A DNA stretch of 64,000 nt from Jannaschia sp. Os4 (lineage in GTDB: Bacteria > Pseudomonadota > Alphaproteobacteria > Rhodobacterales > Rhodobacteraceae): positions 62,001 through 126,000 of the forward strand of contig NZ_JAFCAR010000004.1 in assembly GCF_016820245.1 (NCBI RefSeq). The letters are read 5' to 3'. Under the pieces are notes generated by a model. The model did no database searches. It was not told where the DNA came from and saw only the letters and a program-made list of their open reading frames with translations. Below are positions 48,319-56,721 of this stretch, in pieces. Position 1 is the first letter of the stretch. Each line of letters starts with the position of its first letter. A program made the translations under genes and the position numbers.

Positions 48319-48914
48319 GCGGGACCTCCGATCAGGACGAAGAGGACGGATGCGACGGTGAGGGCGGCGAGGGTCCACATGAGCCATCGCTCGGCCGGGC
48401 GGCCGCGCAGCCTCGCGGCGACGAGCGCGCCCCCGGCGGTCCAGAGCGGGTGGAGCACCAGCTGCAGCGCGAGGAGGATCGCGGCGATGGTGGCGGTCGC
48501 CTCGAGGGCGGAGGTGCCCGGCGCGGTGAAGGCGGTGAAGCCGCCGGTGATCATGGCCCACGCCTTGGGGTTCAGGGGGTGGACGACCAGCCCCGCGAGG
48601 AAGCCCGGCGCCTGCCCGGCGCGCGGCTCGCCCAACCGGAGGTTGGCCACCTTCCACGCGAGCCAGACGATGTAGGCGGCGGCGGCCCATTTCAGCGCCT
48701 CGAACATGAGCGGCGCGGCCTGCGCGAGTTCGAAGAGGCCGAAGCCGAGGGGCCAGATGATCAGCTGCTTGCCCAGCGCCACGCCGAGGACGAAGGGCCA
48801 CGCCGCGCGCAGGCCGTAGGCCGCGCCGGTCGCCATGAGCGCCAAGTTCGCGGGGCCGGGCGTGCCGACCTGGCTGGCCGCGAAGGCGGCGAAGGGGAGG
48901 ATCGCGACGCTCAT
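48315..48914 (-). CDS. LysE/RhtB-family exporter
   Basis: Inner-membrane amino acid exporter (199 aa) with about six hydrophobic segments. The family signature near the N-terminus, SQVGTPGPANLALMATG at about 14-30, is present, and HPLNPKAWAMI at about 111-121 is the second conserved motif. The substrate is unknown (homoserine, threonine or others in the family). It lies between two GNAT genes and overlaps each by 4 nt. Confidence 0.9.
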   Translation of the reverse strand: MSVAILPFAAFAASQVGTPGPANLALMATGAAYGLRAAWPFVLGVALGKQLIIWPLGFGLFELAQAAPLMFEALKWAAAAYIVWLAWKVANLRLGEPRAGQAPGFLAGLVVHPLNPKAWAMITGGFTAFTAPGTSALEATATIAAILLALQLVLHPLWTAGGALVAARLRGRPAERWLMWTLAALTVASVLFVLIGGPA

Positions 48915-49414
48915 GCCCGCGCCTCCCAGTCGGCGCGGGACAGGACCACCTTGTGAATCGGCACGGTGTCGCCGCGCGCGGTCTCGGTCTCGACCACGGC
49001 GCCGGTGGGGCGGAAGCCCAGCTTGGCCAGCACGCGGGCCGAGCGGTCGTTGCCCGCGTGGTATCCCGAGGGCACCGGGGCGTCCGAGGCCGCGAAGTGG
49101 TCCGCGAGCAGCGCGGTCGCGGCCTCGGTCGCGTAGCCCCGGCCCCAGTGCGGGCGGGCGATCCAGTAGCCCAGCTCGCCCCCGTGGCTGACCACGCCGA
49201 CGAAGGCACCGTCGCGCTCGACGACCCAGGTCCGCTTGGCGGGATCGGAGAAGAGGGCGATGAAGGCCTCCGCGTCGGCGGTGGCGTAGGGGTGCGGCAC
49301 GCGGGTCAGCCACGGCCAGACCGCGTCGTCGGAGATGTGGCGCACGATGTCGGGCGCGTCCGAGGGGCGGAGCGCGCGGAACGCGAGGCGGGGGGCGCGG
49401 GGTGGTCGGGTCAT
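48911..49414 (-). CDS. GNAT acetyltransferase (RimJ/RimL type)
   Basis: N-acetyltransferase (167 aa). The acetyl-CoA loop PHWGRGYATEAATALL at about 87-102 fits Q/RxxGxG/A, and SARVLAKLGF near the C-terminus is the usual GNAT motif B region. ATG 49414 has GGGAGGG just upstream. It is the first gene of the GNAT-LysE-GNAT operon, with all junctions ATGA. Confidence 0.88.
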   Translation of the reverse strand: MTRPPRAPRLAFRALRPSDAPDIVRHISDDAVWPWLTRVPHPYATADAEAFIALFSDPAKRTWVVERDGAFVGVVSHGGELGYWIARPHWGRGYATEAATALLADHFAASDAPVPSGYHAGNDRSARVLAKLGFRPTGAVVETETARGDTVPIHKVVLSRADWEARA

Positions 49415-49464
49415 CGGACCCTCCCGGGGACGGGGCCCCGGCGGGCGGGGCGGTGAAACGACGA

Positions 49465-49489
49465 AGGGGGCCGGCGATGCCGACCCCCT
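49465..49489 (-). terminator. Terminator after rpmA
   Basis: On the minus strand a stem of about 11 bp (49465-49475 with 49479-49489, one C-A mismatch, loop of 3) is followed by TTCGTCGTTTC. It ends rplU-rpmA before the GNAT operon. Confidence 0.65.
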
Positions 49490-49514
49490 CCGGGTGTGAC
49501 CTATGAGGTCGGCG

Positions 49515-49784
49515 TTACTCGGCGGCGGCCGCCGCGGGCATCACGTCGATGAACGTGCGGCCCTTGAAGCCCTTGCGGAACGTCACGGCGCCGTCCTGCG
49601 TGGCGAAGAGCGTGTGGTCCTTGCCCATGCCGACGCCGACGCCCGGATACCAGCGCGTGCCGCGCTGGCGGACGATGATGTTGCCCGCGATGGCGGCTTG
49701 GCCGCCGTAGAGCTTGACGCCGAGGCGGCGCCCGGCGGAGTCGCGGCCGTTGCGGCTGGAGCCGCCTGCCTTCTTGTGTGCCAT
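49515..49784 (-). CDS. rpmA: 50S ribosomal protein L27
   Basis: Large-subunit protein L27 (89 aa). The N-terminus [20 protein letters not shown] reaches the peptidyl transferase centre and is standard; no cleavable Firmicutes-type leader is present. [20 protein letters not shown] is the conserved core. GGAGGAG precedes ATG 49784. It is 21 bp after rplU. Confidence 0.97.
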   Translation of the reverse strand: MAHKKAGGSSRNGRDSAGRRLGVKLYGGQAAIAGNIIVRQRGTRWYPGVGVGMGKDHTLFATQDGAVTFRKGFKGRTFIDVMPAAAAAE

Positions 49785-49805
49785 TGGGTCTCTCCTCCGG
49801 TCTGA

Positions 49806-50591
49806 TCAGGAGTCGGCGGCGAAGGTGGTCGCCTGCTCGATCCAGTTGTCGCGCTCGATGCGGCCCTTGAAGGACAGCTTGTCGTCCATGTAGGCGATCT
49901 CGTCCGGACCCCAAGCGGCGATCTGGTCGAAGTGGAACACGCCGTTCGCGTGGAGGAGGCCCTCCAGCTTGGGGCCGACGCCCGAGATCTTCTTCAGGTC
50001 GTCCGGCTGTCCGTTCCGCGCCTCGGTCAGGAGGTTGGACGGGCGGGTGCCCGCGGCGTCCACGTCCTCGGCGATCTCCTTCGGCTCGGCGGTGGCGGTC
50101 GGCGCCTTGGCCTCGGCCTTCGCGACGGTCTTGGCCGGCTTCGCAGGCTTGCCCTCGGGCTTGCCGACGTTGGGGGCGACCATGGTGGCGGCGGCGGTGG
50201 CCGTCGCGGCCTGGACCACGAAGTCCTTGACCGAGCCCGAACCAACCGCGGCGGTCACGCCCGACTCGTCCGCGCCGGAGGCGAGGATGTCGGTGATCCG
50301 CACCAGCGTCAGGTGCTGGCGGTGGCCCTTGGTCCGCTTGGACGAGTGCTTGCGGCGGCGCTTGACGAAGTGGATCACCTTGTCGCCGCGGATCTGGTCG
50401 ATCACGTCGGCCTGCACGGCGGCGCCGGCCACGGTGGGCGAGCCGACCTGCACGGACTCGCCGCCCAGCATCACGACGTCGTTGAACTGCACCTTGTCGC
50501 CGGCCTGTGCGGCCAGCCGCTCGACGCGCAGCACGTCGCCGGGGGCCACCCGGTACTGCTTGCCGCCGGTCTTCATGATGGCGAAGGTCAT
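49806..50591 (-). CDS. rplU: 50S ribosomal protein L21 with a C-terminal helix-hairpin-helix extension
   Basis: Ribosomal protein L21 core at residues 1-105 (FAIMKTGGKQYRVAPGD; VKRRRKHSSKRTKGHRQHLT). The protein continues to 261 residues. A low-complexity linker of Lys, Ala, Pro and Glu at about 128-185 leads to a folded-looking domain at 196-258: DDLKKISGVGPKLEGLLHAN contains a helix-hairpin-helix GVGP turn, and FDQIAAWGPDEIAYMDDKLS follows. This C-terminal module resembles the one at the end of alphaproteobacterial NuoE proteins. E. coli L21 has 103 residues. The start ATG 50591 has GGGAGAGGG upstream. The extension is in frame without stop codons, so it is a real fusion rather than an annotation error. 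Confidence 0.95.
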   Translation of the reverse strand: MTFAIMKTGGKQYRVAPGDVLRVERLAAQAGDKVQFNDVVMLGGESVQVGSPTVAGAAVQADVIDQIRGDKVIHFVKRRRKHSSKRTKGHRQHLTLVRITDILASGADESGVTAAVGSGSVKDFVVQAATATAAATMVAPNVGKPEGKPAKPAKTVAKAEAKAPTATAEPKEIAEDVDAAGTRPSNLLTEARNGQPDDLKKISGVGPKLEGLLHANGVFHFDQIAAWGPDEIAYMDDKLSFKGRIERDNWIEQATTFAADS

Positions 50592-50625
50592 CGCCCTCTC
50601 CCGTCTTTCTCCGCGCCCTGTGGCC

Positions 50626-50643
50626 CCCCGATCGTCGTCGGGG
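50626..50643 (-). promoter_or_regulatory. Hairpin in the rplU leader
   Basis: A 6-bp stem (50626-50631 with 50638-50643) with a 6-nt loop lies about 35 nt before the rplU ATG. It might be an L21-binding leader element or chance. Confidence 0.3.
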
Positions 50644-50696
50644 CGTTTGGGTGCCTCGGGCCGCGCGCCCCTGCTCGGGGCGGTGGATGAAATGGA

Positions 50697-50723
50697 CCGG
50701 CCGCAGGGGTCGCCTGCGGCCGG
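50697..50723 (-). terminator. Terminator after the DUF2059 gene
   Basis: Perfect 11-bp stem (50697-50707 with 50713-50723), loop of 5, followed on the minus strand by TCCATTTCATC. It lies 43 bp past the DUF2059 gene and ends that transcript before rplU. Confidence 0.65.
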
Positions 50724-50766
50724 GTGGGGGCCATTCGCATGCGGCCCATAGGCTGTCAAGCGGAGG

Positions 50767-51639
50767 TCAGATGTCCTGCCGCCCCATGAACTCGGCCGCC
50801 GCGCGGCCGAGCTCGTAGGAGGTGGCCTCGAACACCTCGCCGAACCCCTCGAACATCGCCGCCGAGTAGCGCTTGCCCTCGGGCGTGCGGGCGAAGTCGA
50901 TGTAGGCGTCGAGCTCGTCGTCCGCGAGCGGGGCGTAGGCGAGGGTCAGGTGGGCCTTGAGCCACTGGCTGGTGGCGCGGCGGATGTCGTCCTCCTGCCC
51001 CCATACCATCGCGAGCAGCTCCGACTCGGTCATGCGGGACTTCATCGCGCCGCCGTCGCCTAGGCCTTGGTAGAAGGCGAAGTTGGCGTTGAGGCCGCCC
51101 GAGACGTTCGCGGTCACGAGGTCGAGCGCGTCGATCAGCTCGTCGATCTGGCCCGCGCGGACGTCGTCCCCGCGCGGCTTGGCGGCGGCGTCCATGGCGC
51201 CCTGCTCGACCTTCGCGTCGAGCATCATGCGCCGGGCCTCCACCTCGCGTGCGGCGATGCGCTGGCCGAGAGCCGAGCCGTAGAAGTCGTGGATCGCGTC
51301 GAGGTCGGCGTCGCGCACCGCCTGCTGGACGGTGTCGAGCAGCATGCCGCGCAGCCGGTCGGGCGACTGGATGCGGGACACGAGCTCGGCCCATTCCGCG
51401 CCACCGCGTCCCGGGAAGAGCGACTTCTCCAGCCCGATGCCGTGGCGCGCCCCCTCGGTCGCGACGATCTGCACCAGCGGGCCGATCTGCGTCCATTCCG
51501 CGAGTTCGGCGAAGGTCTCCGTCTCCAAGGCCACCGCCGTGACCGTCGCGCCCATCGTCGCGTCGCGTTCCGCCATCGCGGGCCCGCCCATGGCGGTCGC
51601 CCCTAGTATGGCCGCGAGAACCAAGCCCTTGTGGGTCAT
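50767..51639 (-). CDS. DUF2059 exported protein
   Basis: Secreted or periplasmic protein (290 aa) of unknown function. The signal peptide MTHKGLVLAAILGATAMG ends near PAMAE. A DUF2059-like helical segment near 205-260 (SQWLKAHLTLAYAPLADDEL; AYIDFARTPEGKRYSAAM) is the recognisable part. ATG 51639 is chosen because it opens the signal peptide and has AGGGAAAG upstream; longer in-frame starts run into the tRNA. Divergent from tRNA-Ser. Confidence 0.82.
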   Translation of the reverse strand: MTHKGLVLAAILGATAMGGPAMAERDATMGATVTAVALETETFAELAEWTQIGPLVQIVATEGARHGIGLEKSLFPGRGGAEWAELVSRIQSPDRLRGMLLDTVQQAVRDADLDAIHDFYGSALGQRIAAREVEARRMMLDAKVEQGAMDAAAKPRGDDVRAGQIDELIDALDLVTANVSGGLNANFAFYQGLGDGGAMKSRMTESELLAMVWGQEDDIRRATSQWLKAHLTLAYAPLADDELDAYIDFARTPEGKRYSAAMFEGFGEVFEATSYELGRAAAEFMGRQDI

Positions 51640-51791
51640 CTTTCCCTCTCCCGTACTGTCCCCCGCCGCTATTCCTGCCCGGCCTCCGGCGGATTGCAAC
51701 GGCGCCTCCGCAGGAAGCAGCGCGACGGGTGGCGGCGGACTTGCGCTCACCGGCGCGGGGTCGTAGAGGCCGCGCCGTGCCACAGGCCCGC

Positions 51792-51881
51792 GGAGAGGTG
51801 CCGGAGTGGTCGAACGGGCCGGTTTCGAAAACCGGTGAGGGTGCAAGCCTTCCCAGGGTTCGAATCCCTGTCTCTCCGCCA
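51792..51881 (+). tRNA. tRNA-Ser(CGA)
   Basis: Cloverleaf read by eye: acceptor GGAGAGG/TCTCTCC (last pair G-T), D-arm, anticodon stem CCGGT/ACCGG with loop TTCGAAA giving anticodon CGA (reads UCG), a long variable arm typical of class II serine tRNAs (GGGTGCAAGCCT), T-arm with GGTTCGAATCC, discriminator G and encoded CCA at 51879-51881. Confidence 0.96.
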
Positions 51882-52203
51882 CTTTCCCCTTTGCATCAAA
51901 GGATCGCGCCCTTGGGGCGCCGTCCGCCGCCGCTCAACCGGAGGTCGAGCGCGTGACGCATCCGCTCCCGCGACGGTCGAGCGGCCGTGGAGCGGGCGGC
52001 CCCGGCGCGATCCCGCGCAGGACGGGCCTCCCCCCGCCCCGTGCGGTCCGTCGCCGCTGTGGCACGAACCCCACAGGTCCACCCCGGGGCGACCGCGCCA
52101 CGCGGGGCGGGCCGGGCCGCCCGGATGGCCGCCCCTCCCCCCTCTGGCCCTCGGCGGGGGCGATGCCGTAGAGGAACGGACCGTAAACGTCGAAGGCCCG
52201 TCC
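51882..52203. other. Gene-free stretch between tRNA-Ser and the exonuclease gene
   Basis: About 320 bp with no convincing gene. A small GCGCCC/GGGCGC hairpin at 51906-51920 just after the tRNA could help end its transcript. The rest is G+C-rich sequence with short open frames on all strands. I see no integrase, attachment duplication of the tRNA 3' end, or other signal. Confidence 0.6.
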
Positions 52204-52809
52204 GTGTCCGACCTGCTGCGCCGCACCGCCGCCCACCTGACCGCCCCGCCCGAGGGCCGGTTCCGCTTCGTGGCCGTCGACGTGGAGACGGCGAACCGCA
52301 AGGACGGCAGCATCTGCCAGATCGGCCTCGCCTTCGTCGGGGACGGGACGGTGGAGACGTTCTCGATGCTCGTGGATCCGCGAGGGCGGTTCGACCCGGG
52401 CAACGTGCGGGTGCATGGCATCGTGCCGTCGGACGTGCGGGGGGCCCCGCGCTTCCCCGAGGCGCTGGAGGTCGTGCGCGACGCCATGGAGCGCCACCCG
52501 CTGGTGCAGCATTCGCGCTTCGACCAGCGGGCGTTCGACGCCGCGTGCCGGTCCCACGGGCTGCGGTCGGTGGACGGGCGGTGGTCCGACTCGGTGCAGA
52601 TCGCGCGCAAGGCGTTCCCTGAACTCAAGGGCGCAGGCGGCGGGCACGGGCTGGCGAACCTGAAGCGCGCGCTGGGGCTCACGTTCCGGCATCACGACGC
52701 GGGCGAGGACGCGCGGGCGGCGGCGCAGGTCGTGCTGGCGGCGGAGAAGCGGCTGGGGACGATCCCGGCGCTGCGCTGGCGGGCCGAGCAACTGGAGATG
52801 GACGTGTGA
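52204..52809 (+). CDS. DEDDh 3'-5' exonuclease domain protein
   Basis: A 201-residue single-domain DnaQ-like exonuclease. ExoI motif Asp26-x-Glu28 in VDVETAN, ExoII Asp in HSRFDQRAFD, and ExoIII His with Asp in HHDAGEDARAAA (H-x4-D), so all four acidic residues and the His are present. Similar stand-alone proteins act in DNA or RNA processing; it is not fused to a polymerase or BRCT domain. The start is taken as GTG 52204 with GAAGG upstream. It ends 1 bp before the convergent PfkB stop. Confidence 0.85.
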   Translation: MSDLLRRTAAHLTAPPEGRFRFVAVDVETANRKDGSICQIGLAFVGDGTVETFSMLVDPRGRFDPGNVRVHGIVPSDVRGAPRFPEALEVVRDAMERHPLVQHSRFDQRAFDAACRSHGLRSVDGRWSDSVQIARKAFPELKGAGGGHGLANLKRALGLTFRHHDAGEDARAAAQVVLAAEKRLGTIPALRWRAEQLEMDV

Positions 52810-52810
52810 A

Positions 52811-53626
52811 CTAGGCGAGGAGCGCCTCGACCTGCGTCCGCGTGGGTGCGCCGAGCCCGCCCCCGCCGTTCGCGCATTTCGCGGACCCCGCGGCGTTGGC
52901 GAAGCGGGTGGCGGCGGCGCGGCCCGTGCCCTCGGCGAGGGCCAGCGCGAAGGCGCCGTGCCACACGTCGCCCGCGCCGAGCGTGTCGACGACCTCCACC
53001 GCGGGCGGTGCCATCCAGTCCCCGTCGCGCCAGCGGCAGCCCCGCGCTCCGTCGGTGACGGCGGCCTCGCCGGGGACGGCGTCGAGGCCGCCGGGGAAGG
53101 CCGCGAGGCCGGGGGCGGAGAACACCACGTGCGTGGCGAGGCGGGCGGCCTCGGGATCGGTGGGCGGCTCGCCGTCGAGCAGGCCGGGGACGCCGAGGCG
53201 CCGGGCGTGCGCCATCGCGTGGACGCCGCCCCAGCGGGTGTCGGTGAGGATCGCGTCCGCCCCGGGCAGCGGGCCGGGCGCGTCCGCCAGCCCCGCGCCG
53301 GGGAAGTTGACGATCATGCGCTCTCCGGAATCGTCGACCATGACGGAGGAGATGGGGGTCGTGCCCCGCGTGACGGTGGGGCCGAGGTCCACGCCCTCGG
53401 CTTCCAGCGCGTCGCGGATGGCGCGGCCCGGCCCGTCGTCGCCGAGGCGGGTGGCGAGGATCGCCTGCCCGCCCAGCCGCGCGACAGCCAGCGCCGCGAT
53501 CGCCGCGCAGCCGCCCACCACCTCGGCGAAGGCGGTGGAGCGGTGCTTGCGCCCGCCCTCGGGCAGCGCCGCCATCCGGTGGACGTGGTCGAGGACGGCG
53601 ATGCCGGTGACGAGGACGGTGTTCAT
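52811..53626 (-). CDS. PfkB-family carbohydrate kinase
   Basis: Sugar or nucleoside kinase (271 aa) of the ribokinase/PfkB family. The N-terminal signature is GGCAAIAALAVARLGGQA at about 38-55, and DTLGAGDVWHGAFALALAEG at about 217-236 is the second PfkB signature with the catalytic Asp in GAGD. The substrate is not predictable. Its ATG overlaps the DUF1203 gene stop (ATGA), so the two are translationally coupled. Confidence 0.9.
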   Translation of the reverse strand: MNTVLVTGIAVLDHVHRMAALPEGGRKHRSTAFAEVVGGCAAIAALAVARLGGQAILATRLGDDGPGRAIRDALEAEGVDLGPTVTRGTTPISSVMVDDSGERMIVNFPGAGLADAPGPLPGADAILTDTRWGGVHAMAHARRLGVPGLLDGEPPTDPEAARLATHVVFSAPGLAAFPGGLDAVPGEAAVTDGARGCRWRDGDWMAPPAVEVVDTLGAGDVWHGAFALALAEGTGRAAATRFANAAGSAKCANGGGGLGAPTRTQVEALLA

Positions 53627-54096
53627 GCGGCGTTGGTAGGCCGCCGCACCCGCGTCTGGAAGCAGTTGTTGCGCGCCGAGCGGACATCGACGAAGGCCAC
53701 GCGCGGGTCGTCGAACCGCGCCGCGATGGCCGCGTCGATGCCCGCGGCCGCCACCACCGCGCCGGTGCCGTAGGCGATCCGCTCGTCCGCCGAGTAGCCC
53801 TTGATCAGGTAGTCCGGCGACGTCGTCAGCACCGGTGGCACGCCGTCGCCCTCCCACGCCGCGCAGTCCTCGGCGCAGACGAAGATCGGCCCGACCTCCG
53901 CATAGGGCTGCGGCGCGCCGAAGGGCCGGTGCGCGAGGATCAGGTAGTCGCGCCCCTGGGGCACGTCGCGCAGGCAATGGCGGCAGGGCACGCCGTCGCC
54001 GTCGGAGGTCGCGCGCTTGGGCGCTTGGCCGTTGGCGTCCGGGCCGCCCGCGCGCCACGCGCGGACGAGGTCGGTGGGAAGGGGGTCGTAGCGCAT
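53623..54096 (-). CDS. DUF1203 family protein
   Basis: A 157-residue protein of the DUF1203 family, function unknown. CRHCLRDVPQGRDYLILAHRPF at about 38-59 has a paired-Cys motif (CRHC), and FVCAEDCAAW a second pair, so a metal-binding site is plausible. GAGGAGAG precedes ATG 54096. It is first in a two-gene operon with the PfkB kinase and is divergent from the FAD enzyme gene. Confidence 0.82.
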   Translation of the reverse strand: MRYDPLPTDLVRAWRAGGPDANGQAPKRATSDGDGVPCRHCLRDVPQGRDYLILAHRPFGAPQPYAEVGPIFVCAEDCAAWEGDGVPPVLTTSPDYLIKGYSADERIAYGTGAVVAAAGIDAAIAARFDDPRVAFVDVRSARNNCFQTRVRRPTNAA

Positions 54097-54171
54097 GGGG
54101 TCTCTCCTCGGGCGATGTGGACGGTCTAGCGCGCCCGCGCCCCCTGCCCCGACCCGGAGCTTGCGCCAAAC

Positions 54172-54188
54172 GCGACCGGCATGGTCGC
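54172..54188. promoter_or_regulatory. Inverted repeat upstream of the FAD oxidoreductase gene
   Basis: GCGACC, five bases, GGTCGC: perfect 6-bp arms in the 153-bp divergent gap, 62 bp before ATG 54250. A dimeric regulator site is plausible, but no regulator gene is adjacent. Confidence 0.35.
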
Positions 54189-54249
54189 ATTCGGGGGAAA
54201 CGGCGCCGCGCCCGCTCCGTAGGTTCGGCGCAAAGGGAGGACCGGGATC

Positions 54250-56676
54250 ATGCAGGACACCGCGCGCGTCGTCGTCATCGGAGGGGGCGTGGTGGGCTGC
54301 TCCGTGCTCTACCACCTCGCCAAGGGCGGCTGGACGGACGTGCTCCTGCTCGAGCGGGACGAGTTGACGAGCGGGTCGACGTGGCACGCGGCGGGGGGCT
54401 GCCATACGATCAACGGCGACCCCAACGTGGCCAAGCTGCAGAAGTACACGATTGACCTCTACCGCGAGATCGAGGAGCTGTCCGGGCAGGCCACCGGCTT
54501 CCACATGACCGGGGGCGTGATGCTGGCGGCGACCGAGGCGCGGTTCGACTGGCTCAAGGGGATCGCGGCCAAGGGCCTGTATCAGGGCATCGAGGCCGAG
54601 GTGATCACGTCCGAGGAGGCCGCCGAGGCGTTCCCGCTCATGGATCCGTCCAAGTTCGTGGGCGCGCTGCGGACCGTGGTCGACGGCCATCTCGACCCCT
54701 CCGGCGTCACCTACGCCTACGCCAAGTCGGCGCGGAAGCTGGGCGCGGCGATCGAGACCCACACCAAGGTCGAGAGCATCCAGAAGGCCCGCGTCGGCGG
54801 CTGGGTCGTCACCACCAACAAGGGCGAGGTGCGCTGCGACCACGTCGTCAACGCGGGCGGCCTGTGGGCGCGCGAGGTGGGCCGCATGGTCGGGCTGGAA
54901 CTGCCCGTGCTTGCCATGGAGCACATGTACCTGCTGACCGAGGACATGCCCGAGGTGGCCGAGATCAATGCCGCGACCGGCAAGGAGGTCATCCACGCCG
55001 TCGACTTCGACGGGGAGCTGTATCTGCGCCAGGAGCGCGGCGGGATGCTCATGGGCACCTACGAGAAGGCCTGCGTCCCGTGGTCCGAGCGAGAGACGCC
55101 GTGGGACTTCGGGCACGAGCTGCTGCAGCCCGACATCGACCGCATCGCACCGTCGCTGGAGGTCGGCTTCGAGCACTTCCCCGCCTTCCAGAACGCGGGC
55201 ATCAAGCAGATCATCAACGGCCCCTTCACATTCGCCCCCGACGGCAACCCGCTGGTCGGCCCGATCCGGGGCATGGACGGCATGTGGTCCGCCTGCGGCG
55301 TCATGGCGGGCTTCTCCCAAGGGGGCGGCGTGGGCCTCTGCCTCGCCAACTGGATCATCGAGGGCGATCCCGGCCACGACGTCTGGGCCATGGACGTGGC
55401 GCGCTACGGCGACTGGGCGACGATGTCCTACACCAACCCCAAGGTGCAGGAGAACTACGCCCGCCGCTTCTCGATCAAGTTCCCCAACGAGGAGCTGACG
55501 GCGGCGCGGCCCCACAAGACGACGCCGATCTACGACCGGATGCTGTCCTTGGGTGCGCGGATGGGCGACTCGTGGGGGCTGGAGGCGCCGCTGTGGTTCT
55601 CGCCCGACGACACGCGCGACGTGTTCTCGTGGCGCCGCTCGACAGACTTCGACCACGTGGCCGCCGAGGTCCGCGCCTGCCGCGAGGCCGTGGGCGTCAT
55701 GGAGACGTCGGGCTTCTCCAAGTTCTTCGTCCGCGGCCCCGGCGCCCGCGCCTTCCTCGACCGCGTGCTCGCCTGCAAGCTGCCCGCTCCGGGCCGCATG
55801 GCGCTGGCGCCGATGCTCAAGGAGGACGGGATGCTGCAGGGCGACCTCACCGTCGCCTGCCTGTCCGAGGAGGAGTGGTTCCTCGCGGGCTCCGGCATAG
55901 CCGAGGTGTTCTACGCCCGCTGGTTCGAGCGGTTCCTGCCCGACGACGGCTCCGTCACGCTCGAGGTTGCGGGCCTCGGCCTCGTCGGCCTCTCCATCGC
56001 CGGACCCAAGGCGCGCGACCTGCTCGCCGCCGTCACCGCCGAGGACGTCTCCAACGACGCCTTCCGCTTCATGGCCGTGCGCCGCATGGACGTCGGGATG
56101 GCCCCCTGCCTCGTCGGCCGCGTCAGCTTCACGGGCGACCTCGGCTACGAGCTGTGGATGAAGCCCGAATACCAGCGCTCGGTGTTCGAGCTGCTGCTGC
56201 GCGCGGGCGAGCCGCTGGGGCTGAAGCCCTTCGGGCTGCGCGCCCTCAACGCCATGCGGCTCGAGAAGAACTTCGGCGGCTGGGCACGGGAGTTCCGCCC
56301 CATCTACGACGCCGTCGAGGCCGGGCTCGACCGCTTCGTCGCGTGGTCCAAGGACGCCGACTTCGTCGGCAAGCAGGCCGGCCTCGCCCGCCGCGCCGAG
56401 GGCGGCCAGCGCCGCCTGCGCTCCTTCGTCGTGCAGGCCCGCGACGCGGACGTCATGGGCGACGAGCCGATCTTCCACGGCGACGACGTGGTGGGCTGGG
56501 TCACCTCCGGCGGCTTCGCGCACCATTCGGGGGTGAGCATGGCGATGGGCTACGTCGCCAAGGAGGTCGCCGACAGCGACGGTCCGTGGTCGGTGGAGCT
56601 GCTGGGCGAACGGCTCGACGCGCGCCTCCAGACCGCGCCGCTCTTCGACGCCAACATGGCCCGCCTGCGGGGCTGA
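54250..56676 (+). CDS. DMGDH/sarcosine dehydrogenase-like FAD oxidoreductase with GcvT domain
   Basis: Two-domain enzyme (808 aa). Residues 1-390 form a DAO-type FAD domain: VVVIGGGVVGCS at 7-18 and STWHAAGG at 43-50, in which His46 matches the His that carries covalent FAD in dimethylglycine and sarcosine dehydrogenases. Residues 430-805 are a GcvT-like tetrahydrofolate-binding domain (ETSGFSKFFVRGPGARAFLD; LGYELWMKPE; FGLRALNAMRLEK). It should oxidise an N-methylated amino acid and pass the C1 unit to folate. The exact substrate (dimethylglycine, sarcosine or a related compound) is not set by sequence alone. AGGGAGGA precedes ATG 54250. Confidence 0.88.
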   Translation: MQDTARVVVIGGGVVGCSVLYHLAKGGWTDVLLLERDELTSGSTWHAAGGCHTINGDPNVAKLQKYTIDLYREIEELSGQATGFHMTGGVMLAATEARFDWLKGIAAKGLYQGIEAEVITSEEAAEAFPLMDPSKFVGALRTVVDGHLDPSGVTYAYAKSARKLGAAIETHTKVESIQKARVGGWVVTTNKGEVRCDHVVNAGGLWAREVGRMVGLELPVLAMEHMYLLTEDMPEVAEINAATGKEVIHAVDFDGELYLRQERGGMLMGTYEKACVPWSERETPWDFGHELLQPDIDRIAPSLEVGFEHFPAFQNAGIKQIINGPFTFAPDGNPLVGPIRGMDGMWSACGVMAGFSQGGGVGLCLANWIIEGDPGHDVWAMDVARYGDWATMSYTNPKVQENYARRFSIKFPNEELTAARPHKTTPIYDRMLSLGARMGDSWGLEAPLWFSPDDTRDVFSWRRSTDFDHVAAEVRACREAVGVMETSGFSKFFVRGPGARAFLDRVLACKLPAPGRMALAPMLKEDGMLQGDLTVACLSEEEWFLAGSGIAEVFYARWFERFLPDDGSVTLEVAGLGLVGLSIAGPKARDLLAAVTAEDVSNDAFRFMAVRRMDVGMAPCLVGRVSFTGDLGYELWMKPEYQRSVFELLLRAGEPLGLKPFGLRALNAMRLEKNFGGWAREFRPIYDAVEAGLDRFVAWSKDADFVGKQAGLARRAEGGQRRLRSFVVQARDADVMGDEPIFHGDDVVGWVTSGGFAHHSGVSMAMGYVAKEVADSDGPWSVELLGERLDARLQTAPLFDANMARLRG

Positions 56677-56721
56677 AAGGCCCAGCGTCCCCGCAGGGCG
56701 GGGGCGTGCTACACCGCCCCC

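Noticed and set aside
51792-52203. tRNA-Ser as an attachment site of an integrated element
   Set aside because: No integrase lies nearby and I found no second copy of the tRNA 3' end in the flanking sequence.
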